From: Verrucomicrobia bacterium UBA1629
GTDB taxonomy: Bacteria; Verrucomicrobiota; Kiritimatiellia; RFP12; UBA1067
DNA: 12,491 bases
Assembly: GCA_002321305.1 (NCBI GenBank)
Contig: DCMF01000102.1
Location: 1 to 12,491 of the forward strand
Direction of reading: 5' to 3'
Shown here: positions 6,365-11,574 of the stretch, one piece after another
How positions within the stretch are numbered: position 1 is the first letter of the stretch
Layout: each line of letters begins with the position of its first letter
Translations under genes and position numbers: made by a program
Notes under the pieces: generated by a model
Told to the model about the DNA's origin: nothing
Database searches by the model: none
What the model saw: the letters and a program-made list of their open reading frames with translations, nothing else

Positions 6365-6386
6365 GTCAAATTATCTTGACAGTCAA
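6365..6386. repeat. Triple half-site GTCAA/TTGAC/GTCAA
   Basis: GTCAA (6365-6369), TTGAC (6376-6380) and GTCAA (6382-6386) form two nested inverted repeats around the -35 element of the antisense promoter and just upstream of the TerS-like gene. The compact palindrome TTGACAGTCAA is perfect. It is a candidate operator. Confidence 0.4.
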
Positions 6387-6405
6387 CCGTGGGTGGTGGT
6401 ACAAT
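6376..6405 (+). promoter_or_regulatory. Strong sigma-70 promoter reading antisense into the regulator gene
   Basis: A consensus TTGACA (6376-6381) is followed after 18 bases by TACAAT (6400-6405). The predicted start is near 6412. No convincing plus-strand gene follows, so the transcript would run antisense into the 3' end of the helix-turn-helix regulator gene (6498-7268). The 16-mer ending over its -10 is repeated at the regulator's own promoter. Confidence 0.55.
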
Positions 6406-6497
6406 ATGCGTCTCGCGCGTGCGCATCACGCGGTTTCATGCCGACTGATTCTGCGAATGGGGCGCACGTCATGCCGTCATCGTCTCCCATTGCCCCG
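6406..6497 (+). ncRNA. Possible 5' part of an antisense RNA to the regulator
   Basis: Downstream of the promoter at 6376-6405 there is no supported coding frame on the plus strand; the long open frames there mirror the minus-strand gene. A regulatory antisense RNA, comparable in position to the paQ transcript against lambda Q, would explain the promoter. I see no clear terminator and cannot fix the 3' end. Confidence 0.3.
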
Positions 6498-7268
6498 TCA
6501 GCCGTCCAGTCTCCTCTTGCGGGTGTCGTCGCGCAGGGATTCCATGAGCGCGGCCTCGAACAGGTCGGGCTGGTAGACGGGCGCGTTCCGGCTCTTGCCA
6601 CGGTTCGCGCCGCCCTTGCCGGACGACTTCAGGCCGAGCGTCTTCACGAACCGCCTAAACCAGCGGTTGTCGCGGGCCATGCGCTCCTTGCGGTTGAACA
6701 CGGCCTGCCGCGAGATGCCGATCTTCTCGGCGATGCGGAACGGCTCGACGCCCCGGTAGAGGTGGTAGAAGATGCGGAGGTCGGTCTCGTCGAGGCCCAT
6801 GACGGTCGCGAAGACGACCTTGCAGGCGGTCTCGGATTCGCACGAGAGGCTGTCGGTGACGGAGCCGTCGTAGGCGAGGCGGGGGTCTTCGGGCTCGGAG
6901 GGGATCGCGTCGATGACGGACTCGCCGCTGTGGCTTCGGTCGCGTCCGTCCGCCGATTCGAGGGCGTGCTGCGCGAGGAAGGCTTCGGGGTCTTCGAGCG
7001 ACCCTGCCGTCACGATGTCCTTGCCGTCGCACTGGAAGTTCGGGTTGGGGCCGGGGCACGAGTGCCAGCAGACGGGGAGGCCAAGGCCGTCCATTGGGCA
7101 TCCGTGGCACGAGCGGGGGCGTCCGTGGGAATGCCCGTGGGCGTCTTTCCATATGACGGGGCCGGAGCATTTCGCGCAGGCCGCGTTTCCCGTGCCGTAG
7201 GCGGGACAGGCGGCGAGGCGGCACCGTTCCTCCTTTGCGGCGTCCTTCGCTATCGTTTCCTTCGTCAT
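6498..7268 (-). CDS. Cys-rich helix-turn-helix protein, candidate late regulator
   Basis: A 256-aa protein. Residues 16-80 hold nine cysteines (16, 21, 31, 34, 54, 57, 67, 71, 80) with several His, suggesting two or three zinc sites. Residues 155-197 form a sigma region 4-like helix-turn-helix: LDETDLRIFYHLYRG, then RIAEKIGISRQAVFNRKERM. The C-terminus is basic. It follows the RusA-like gene and precedes the TerS-like gene, the place occupied by antiterminator Q in DLP12- and lambda-type phages, so it may switch on late genes. It has its own promoter (7305-7333) and ribosome site AAGGAG 13 to 18 bases before the ATG. It might also be an excisionase-like or middle-gene activator. No specific family is recognised. 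Confidence 0.65.
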   Translation of the reverse strand: MTKETIAKDAAKEERCRLAACPAYGTGNAACAKCSGPVIWKDAHGHSHGRPRSCHGCPMDGLGLPVCWHSCPGPNPNFQCDGKDIVTAGSLEDPEAFLAQHALESADGRDRSHSGESVIDAIPSEPEDPRLAYDGSVTDSLSCESETACKVVFATVMGLDETDLRIFYHLYRGVEPFRIAEKIGISRQAVFNRKERMARDNRWFRRFVKTLGLKSSGKGGANRGKSRNAPVYQPDLFEAALMESLRDDTRKRRLDG

Positions 7269-7292
7269 TCGCGTCGTGTTCTCCTTGTTGGG

Positions 7293-7315
7293 GGTGGTAT
7301 GCGTATTGTACCACC
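7293..7315. repeat. 7-bp palindrome over the regulator's -10 element
   Basis: GGTGGTA (7293-7299) and TACCACC (7309-7315) are exact reverse complements with a nine-base spacer. The arms embrace the start site and -10 of the promoter for the Cys-rich regulator. This is a typical operator layout for a dimeric protein, possibly autoregulation. Confidence 0.5.
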
Positions 7316-7333
7316 ACCCGACGCGCTTGTAAA
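7305..7333 (-). promoter_or_regulatory. Sigma-70 promoter of the Cys-rich regulator gene
   Basis: On the minus strand TTTACA (7328-7333) and TACAAT (7305-7310) are separated by 17 bases. Transcription would start near 7298, with a 30-base leader that holds AAGGAGAACAC before the ATG at 7268. The -10 lies within one palindrome and the -35 in the loop of another, so regulation is likely tight. Confidence 0.65.
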
Positions 7334-7347
7334 GGGGGGCGCGTCGG
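7318..7347. repeat. 9-bp inverted repeat around the regulator's -35 element
   Basis: CCGACGCGC (7318-7326) and GCGCGTCGG (7339-7347) are perfect reverse complements with a 12-base loop containing the -35 hexamer. It lies downstream of the RusA-like stop (7399), so it may also act as a hairpin at the end of that transcript, but no T-run follows. Confidence 0.45.
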
Positions 7348-7398
7348 ACGGAAGGGGAGACCGTGGGCCGGGCGAGGCCGCGCGGGCGGGAAGGGGCG

Positions 7399-7872
7399 TC
7401 AGGCGTCCTTCGAGATGCGGAAGTCGATGCGCGGGGGCGATCCGACGGCGTACCGCTTGCGGACGACGAGCGTGGAGATCGCCCGGTCGTCAGCCCAGAG
7501 GTCTGCGCCTTTGCCCTTGTCGTAGGAAAGCGCGTCGTTGACGGCCTTGACGAGGTTGTCGCAGTCCGCGCCGTTGGCCTTCGGCGCGTCGGGGACCTGC
7601 CGCCTTTTCGCCGTCCCCTTCGGGTAGGCGTAGCGGAAGGTCACCTCCAGGCGGATGGGGTCGCCGTCCGAGACGACGGCGCGGACGGCGGCGCGGTGGG
7701 CGCGTCCGAGAAGGGCGACGGCCCTCTTCGTGCGCGCGACGCGGGGGTTCGTGAAGATGCGCCCCTGACTGAAGCACACCTTCTTCTGCTGGCTCGTCGC
7801 GCAGGTCGCGGGATCGACCGCGAGCGAGAACGAATAGGCCGCATTGTCGCCGTTGCCGATGTTGCCGTCCAT
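7399..7872 (-). CDS. rusA: RusA-family Holliday junction resolvase
   Basis: From the ATG at 7872 the protein has 157 aa. It shows the RusA pattern: a beta-rich N-terminal half with RLEVTFRYAYPKG (about 74-86), the catalytic DxDN as ADCDNLVKAVNDAL (Asp103, Asp105, Asn106) and the third acidic site as WADDRAI (Asp128, Asp129). RusA homodimers resolve Holliday junctions in phage recombination. Length fits the family, with an extra N-terminal segment of about 30 residues. GGAGG sits seven bases before this ATG; an ATG at 7878 is possible but too close to the same site. The long in-frame extension upstream is a shadow of the previous genes. It ends the replication block, right before the putative late regulator. 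Confidence 0.85.
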   Translation of the reverse strand: MDGNIGNGDNAAYSFSLAVDPATCATSQQKKVCFSQGRIFTNPRVARTKRAVALLGRAHRAAVRAVVSDGDPIRLEVTFRYAYPKGTAKRRQVPDAPKANGADCDNLVKAVNDALSYDKGKGADLWADDRAISTLVVRKRYAVGSPPRIDFRISKDA

Positions 7873-7895
7873 CTCCATGCCTCCGACCGGGGCGG

Positions 7896-8276
7896 TCAGC
7901 CCCCCGCCGCCGCGAGCGCGGGGCGGGAGAGGCCGGGGAGAGACGGCTGAAAACGCTCCTTCAGCCGCTGGTACCTGTTGCGCGCGTAGTCCTCGCGCGG
8001 CAGGGGCATCGTGAGCGTCGCGACGAACGACCTGACGGCGGTGGGGGACTCGCGGAGGTGCCAGATGGCGTGCTCGACGAGCGGGAGCATCTTCTGCTCC
8101 CAGACGTCGGCGAGGCTCGCGCCTTCCGGCATCCCCGTCATCTCGCGCAGGGCGGCGAACGCCTTGAGCGTGCGGGCGTGGACTTCGCACGTCTCGCGGA
8201 GGTTCGTGCGGGCGGGGCGCGAGACCGAGCCAGTGTTGGTGGGCGCGGCCTCGCGCGTGTAGGTGTGCTTTCTCAT
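7896..8276 (-). CDS. Hypothetical 126-aa phage protein
   Basis: Starts MRKHTYTREAAPTNTGS, then a mostly helical body (NLRETCEVHARTLKAFAAL) and a C-terminal part PREDYARNRYQRLKERF. It is basic overall, with no recognised family. The start overlaps the stop of the upstream 63-aa gene as ATGA, which supports it. It sits between the SSB-like and RusA-like genes, in the region where phages keep small recombination or replication accessory genes. Confidence 0.65.
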   Translation of the reverse strand: MRKHTYTREAAPTNTGSVSRPARTNLRETCEVHARTLKAFAALREMTGMPEGASLADVWEQKMLPLVEHAIWHLRESPTAVRSFVATLTMPLPREDYARNRYQRLKERFQPSLPGLSRPALAAAGG

Positions 8277-8464
8277 CGTCCGCCACCCCGCTTCGTCGGC
8301 GTCTCCCGCGCGCGGGTGCGGAGGATCTGCTCGGCGTAGCCCGAACAGGCCAGCCCGCCGGGAACCTGGCCGCGATACTCGGTCGAAGTCCCCCTGTTGC
8401 GGTCGGCGATCCTGATGAAGTCGCGGTCAATCGTGACTTCGAGGCCCTTGTCGTCAAAAGTCAT
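8273..8464 (-). CDS. Hypothetical 63-aa protein
   Basis: Starts MTFDDKGLEVTIDRDFIRIAD and ends basic (RARETPTKRGGGR). The N-terminal part could form a small beta sheet. The start is set by AAGGAGAACAC five bases upstream; the longer frame to 8644 mirrors the SSB-like gene in another frame. It overlaps the next gene as ATGA. No function can be given. Confidence 0.6.
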   Translation of the reverse strand: MTFDDKGLEVTIDRDFIRIADRNRGTSTEYRGQVPGGLACSGYAEQILRTRARETPTKRGGGR

Positions 8465-8520
8465 GTGCTGTGTTCTCCTTTCGTGCTTTTCGTGATGCCG
8501 TGGCGTTCGCGTTCCGACGT

Positions 8521-8904
8521 TCAGAAGGGCATTTCCTCCTGTTCGGCCTCGCAGGACGTGGACGTGGGCAGGGGCGCGGCCACGGGAAGGGCCGTTGCGC
8601 CGCCCGCCGCCTCGATGCCGACGGCCCGCGCGCTCGCGAACCACGAGCCGGGCGACTTCTTGCTCTCCGAGGCCGAGACGAAGAACCTGACCGTGACCGT
8701 CTGCCCGACGGCGAAGCGGTTGAGGTCGGTCGTGTTGTCCGCGCTCTTCGTGCGCAGGAAGTCGAACGCGGCGTAGTCGGGGTAGCGGCTGGCCTCGTTC
8801 CTGACGAGGACGAGCGTCCGCTTCGCGAAGCCGGAGGGGAAGGTCTGCGTCTGCCCGATCTGGTGGATCTTTCCTGTGAACTCGTAGGGTTTGCTGCTGC
8901 TCAT
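8521..8904 (-). CDS. DUF3127-like SSB-type OB-fold protein
   Basis: A 127-aa protein starting with YEFTGKIHQIGQTQTF, then RTLVLVRNEASRYPDYAAFDFL and GQTVTVRFFVSASES, the pattern of DUF3127, a family regarded as OB-fold single-strand DNA-binding-like. It ends in a flexible stretch and the tip EQEEMPF, like the acidic DDIPF tip of SSB that recruits partner proteins. Position after the helicase loader fits a phage SSB. The ATG overlaps the stop of the small basic ORF upstream; AAAAGG lies about 12 bases before it. Confidence 0.75.
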   Translation of the reverse strand: MSSSKPYEFTGKIHQIGQTQTFPSGFAKRTLVLVRNEASRYPDYAAFDFLRTKSADNTTDLNRFAVGQTVTVRFFVSASESKKSPGSWFASARAVGIEAAGGATALPVAAPLPTSTSCEAEQEEMPF

Positions 8905-9119
8905 GTGCGTGTTTCCTTTTCTTGTGTGCGTGTTTCTTGGTTGTTGGTTGTGCCTGATTGCGGTTTTTTCGTGTTTTTTGCCGCCCTCGCGTAATCGCCG
9001 CGAAAACGGCGTTCTAATGCGTTTGAGTTTCGGATGATGGTTTTGTCTGCCTTGCCCTTGCTCGCCGCCAGAGGCGCGTTCTCGCGTGTCTGACGGCGTT
9101 TTACCTGACTGCCTCCCAT
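8901..9119 (-). CDS. Small basic ORF between helicase loader and SSB-like gene
   Basis: A possible 72-aa protein, MGGSQVKRRQTRENAP at the start and a tail of Thr, Lys, Glu and Gln. It is strongly basic and probably disordered. It overlaps the loader's end by 19 bases and its TGA overlaps the SSB-like ATG, the same coupling seen between other genes here. Against it: no good ribosome site and a repetitive C-terminus. If it is not a gene, the stretch 8905-9100 is untranslated spacer. Confidence 0.4.
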   Translation of the reverse strand: MGGSQVKRRQTRENAPLAASKGKADKTIIRNSNALERRFRGDYARAAKNTKKPQSGTTNNQETRTQEKETRT

Positions 9120-9640
9120 GTCCGCTTGTCCTTGCCGACGAAATGCGCCGCGAGGCACATCTCCTTGATGCGCGAGACGACGCGCCCGCCGTAGCGGTCG
9201 AGGAACGCCTGCTCGTTGAGGTTCGTCGTGATCACGAGGCGGCAGGGGCGGTAGCCGTTCCTGACCGCCGCCGTAAACTTCCTGTGGCGGCGCATGACGA
9301 AGTCGGCGAACGGCTCGGTCTTGACGTAGTTCTCGAAGGAGGCGTGTTCCGAGCCGATGTCGTCGAGGATGATGTCGCCGCCGGAGAGGTCGAGCGCGTC
9401 CTGCATCCGTCCGAGGATCCACTGGTCGTCCGGCATCGTGTAGATCGACCAGCTGCGGAAGAGGGCTCTCGCGAACGCGGTCTTCCCGCACCCGTAGGTC
9501 CCGGAGAGGATCAGGCCTTTTTCCGAGCGGTTCACGGCGTTGACGATCCTGACGGCGCGGGCGAAGTCGTCCGGCCCTGCGACGGACTCGTGCCAGCCGC
9601 GCTCCTCGAGCATCTTGCCGGGGTCGAAGTCAGAACGCAT
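9101..9640 (-). CDS. DnaC/IstB-type helicase loader ATPase
   Basis: A 179-aa AAA+ protein: Walker A GTYGCGKT (47-54), Walker B DIILDDIGSE (89-98), sensor-1-like VITTN (136-140) and an arginine-containing GGRVVSRI (151-158) that could hold the arginine finger. It lacks the N-terminal helicase-binding domain of full DnaC (about 245 aa in E. coli), so it is a short phage form. The role is loading the replicative helicase at the phage origin. The ATG overlaps the replication organiser's stop by 11 bases and has an excellent GGAGGTGA site. It directly follows the organiser gene that carries the candidate origin, as P follows O in lambda. Confidence 0.8.
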   Translation of the reverse strand: MRSDFDPGKMLEERGWHESVAGPDDFARAVRIVNAVNRSEKGLILSGTYGCGKTAFARALFRSWSIYTMPDDQWILGRMQDALDLSGGDIILDDIGSEHASFENYVKTEPFADFVMRRHRKFTAAVRNGYRPCRLVITTNLNEQAFLDRYGGRVVSRIKEMCLAAHFVGKDKRTWEAVR

Positions 9641-10544
9641 TCGTCACCTCCACTTCTTCGCGATGGATGTTGTCGATGCCGCCCGAAAGCGGCCCGACCC
9701 TGATCTCGGCCTCCCATCGCTCGTTGTTGAGCCAGACGAGCGGGGCGCAGACGAAACGCCCGCCGTCGCGCGTCCACGTCTCGCACCGCTTCCACTTCTC
9801 CAGCCCGCCCATGATGCGGTTGAAGAGCGAAACGGCGTCGCCGGACTTGCGGAGGATGCGGGCGAACTTCTCGGCGCACTTGCGCTTGTCCTGCTTGCGC
9901 GGGCCGGGGTAGGCTTTCCACCAGGCGTCGAACAGCGCGGCCTCGTCGTTCGATAGAGAACTCTCGCAGGGGGGCGTCCCCCCGATACTGTCTTTTGTAT
10001 TTGCATTTGTATTCTCTTTGTCTTTATTAAAGGGCGGTTGATTTCGCTGTTCGGTTCGCTGTTCGGCTTGCTGTTCGTTGCTGTTCAATGTGCTGTTCAA
10101 GGTGCTGTTGTTTCGCTGTTCGAGGTGCTGTTCGGTTCGCTGTTCGGCTTGCTGTTCGTCGCTGTTCAAGGTGCTGTTCGAGGTGCTGTTGTTTCGCTGT
10201 TCGGTTTGCTGTTCGTTGGCGGTCCGCTTGCGGTTCGCCGATTTCGGAATGCCTTTGCTTGCAAGACCGCCTAAACGTCCCGCTTCTACGTACTTTTCGC
10301 GTTCCACCGTCCCGTCGAGGATTGGCTTGCAGACGAGGTAGCCGTCGTGCGCCGCCCATTCCTCTCCGGCGGAGACGCCCTTTTCGGGGGTCTTCGGGAC
10401 TTCGCCGAGAAACGCGAAGCGCATGATGGCGTCGTAGAACGCGAGGCGTTTCGGCCCCGTGTCCCGCGATTCCGCCATGAGCCACCAGTTCTCGTAGAAG
10501 AGGACGGCCTTCCGTCCCGTCTTCGATTCTTCGGGTATCGTCAT
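9630..10544 (-). CDS. Phage replication organiser (DUF6291-like N-terminus, O/DnaD-like role)
   Basis: From the ATG at 10544 the protein has 304 aa. Residues 8-75 (FYENWWLMAESRDTG, then FYDAIMRFAFLGE) look like DUF6291. Residues 108-172 are a low-complexity repeat of Glu, Gln, Asn, Ser and Thr with a 27-residue period. The C-terminal domain (204-277) has LFDAWWKAYPGPRKQDKR, GLEKWKRCETW and DGGRFVCAPLVWLNNERW, the end typical of phage replication proteins. The start at 10544 has GGAGG five bases upstream; the ATG at 10556 has none. The DNA encoding the repeat resembles iterons next to an AT-rich stretch, as in lambda O. Confidence 0.75.
   Translation of the reverse strand: MTIPEESKTGRKAVLFYENWWLMAESRDTGPKRLAFYDAIMRFAFLGEVPKTPEKGVSAGEEWAAHDGYLVCKPILDGTVEREKYVEAGRLGGLASKGIPKSANRKRTANEQQTEQRNNSTSNSTLNSDEQQAEQRTEQHLEQRNNSTLNSTLNSNEQQAEQRTEQRNQPPFNKDKENTNANTKDSIGGTPPCESSLSNDEAALFDAWWKAYPGPRKQDKRKCAEKFARILRKSGDAVSLFNRIMGGLEKWKRCETWTRDGGRFVCAPLVWLNNERWEAEIRVGPLSGGIDNIHREEVEVTNAF
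9985..10031. other. AT-rich stretch next to the repeats, candidate DNA-unwinding element
   Basis: Thirty-six of 47 bases are A or T in a region otherwise about two-thirds GC. It lies inside the replication gene, beside the repeat block. A short G/C stem (GGGGGG at 9969-9974, CCCCCC at 9978-9983) borders it on the other side. Confidence 0.5.
10046..10220. repeat. Fifteen GCTGTT-type tandem repeats (candidate origin iterons)
   Basis: Copies of GCTGTTC or GCTGTTG begin at 10046, 10058, 10070, 10080, 10092, 10104, 10115, 10127, 10139, 10151, 10161, 10173, 10185, 10196 and 10208, mostly 12 bases apart. A higher-order period of 81 bases is visible (10046 and 10127 start the same 24 bases). The repeats lie in the replication organiser gene, keep its reading frame and encode the Gln/Asn-rich linker. 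Lambda-type phages keep origin iterons in the same place in gene O. Confidence 0.75.
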
Positions 10545-10625
10545 GAAATCCTCCATTGATGTGTTCGCGGCTCTGCCTCCGCCCGTCTCGCCGTTTCCGC
10601 GCGGGTGACGCGCTTCGTTCCGCCG

Positions 10626-11528
10626 TCAGGAGGCCGCGTCGACGATGGGCGTCCCGCCGTCGGCCACGGCCTTCGGCTCTGCCGCCGCCGCCATGCCGAG
10701 AGCCGCCTTCAGGGCGTCCTGTCCGCCGCGTCGGCCGTCGTCCGCCTTCGGGAACCAGTCCTCGGCCTTGCTCATGCCGTCGCGGATCGAGTTCGCGATC
10801 TTGCCGAGGTTGGCGAGCTGCGCGGGCTTGATCGCCGCGAGATGGCACTGCACCCGCGCCTCGACCTGCTCCTTCGTCACGCCGTACTGCGCGAAGGTGT
10901 CGAGCATCTTCTTCAGCCGGTCCGGCGTCACCTCGAACTTCGTCGCCATCGTCGCGTCGCACGCCTCCACGGCCTCCTCCACGATGTCGCCGGGGATGAC
11001 GCCGAGGATGCACGCGCGAAGCCGCCGCGCGCCGTTGTTCGCGACCAGCTCGTAGATGTCGCGCGGGTCGGTGAGGCGCGTGTCCCCGCGCTTCGTGTGG
11101 CGGATGTGCGGCACCTGGAAGACCTTCGTCTGCCGCGCGTTGGTCTCCATGTCCCATGCGAACGCCTCGCACGTCGATTCCCCGTTCCTCTGCTCCAGCT
11201 CTCGGATTCCGAACGAGATGTTGCCCCAGTTCTGCGCGAGCATTTCGGCGAGGCGGATGGACGGCCCTGTCACGTCCGTGCCGCCGCGCGAGTAGCAGTA
11301 GCACGCGCCCTCGGCGAGCTTCGGGCGGGTGCAGGAGTTGAGGATGCGGTCGCGCGCCGCCACCACGTCGCGCGGGCACATCTTCGCCATCTGCATGGCG
11401 GCGATGGCCTCGGCCATCTCCCTCGTCTGCGCGACCATCGTCGCGGCGTTCCCCTTCGGGACGATTGCCGCCGCCGTGGCCGGAGATGCCGTCGGCACCT
11501 GCGTCTGCACTGTCATCACTTCGTTCAT
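10626..11528 (-). CDS. Putative single-strand annealing recombinase partner of YqaJ exonuclease
   Basis: A 300-aa soluble protein between a YqaJ nuclease and the replication genes, the usual place for a RecT- or Erf-like annealing protein. It lacks the RecT motifs I know. Conserved-looking blocks are CYCYSRGGTDVTGPSIRLAE (76-95), WGNISFGIRE (101-110), RDIYELVANNGARRLRACIL (156-175) and the following GVIPGD. The C-terminal part (about 255-300) is Ala/Gly-rich and likely flexible. The start is set by AAGGAGAACAC four bases upstream. The gap from the YqaJ stop is 46 bases. Function is inferred from position; it could belong to a lesser-known annealing protein family. Confidence 0.6.
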   Translation of the reverse strand: MNEVMTVQTQVPTASPATAAAIVPKGNAATMVAQTREMAEAIAAMQMAKMCPRDVVAARDRILNSCTRPKLAEGACYCYSRGGTDVTGPSIRLAEMLAQNWGNISFGIRELEQRNGESTCEAFAWDMETNARQTKVFQVPHIRHTKRGDTRLTDPRDIYELVANNGARRLRACILGVIPGDIVEEAVEACDATMATKFEVTPDRLKKMLDTFAQYGVTKEQVEARVQCHLAAIKPAQLANLGKIANSIRDGMSKAEDWFPKADDGRRGGQDALKAALGMAAAAEPKAVADGGTPIVDAAS

Positions 11529-11574
11529 GTTCGTGTTCTCCTTTTCCTTTTTCGGTTTCCCTTTTTTGCGTGTC

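Noticed and set aside
6383..6490. Small minus-strand ORF between the regulator and the TerS-like gene
   Set aside because: The ribosome-like AGAGGAG lies too far upstream and the frame runs through the palindromic promoter; it could not be supported.
6345..7541. Long plus-strand open frame (398 aa) over the regulator
   Set aside because: It is antisense to the Cys-rich HTH gene, which has a promoter, ribosome site and recognisable motifs. High GC makes long shadow frames common here.
7879..8457. Long N-terminal extension of the RusA-like protein
   Set aside because: The extension is an Arg/Ala-rich shadow of the 126-aa and 63-aa genes; the ATG at 7872 has a proper GGAGG site.
8940..8985. 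Rho-independent terminator at the T-rich stretch
   Set aside because: Two T-runs are present on the plus strand, but no stable stem precedes them and no plus-strand transcript ends there; on the minus strand the stretch lies within a gene cluster.
10046..10220. CRISPR array
   Set aside because: Repeats are 12-base units with almost no spacers and encode part of a protein in frame; no cas genes are present.
10027..11379. 450-aa minus-strand open frame
   Set aside because: Composition is dominated by Arg, Gly and Ala without motifs; it is an alternate frame of the annealing protein and replication organiser genes.
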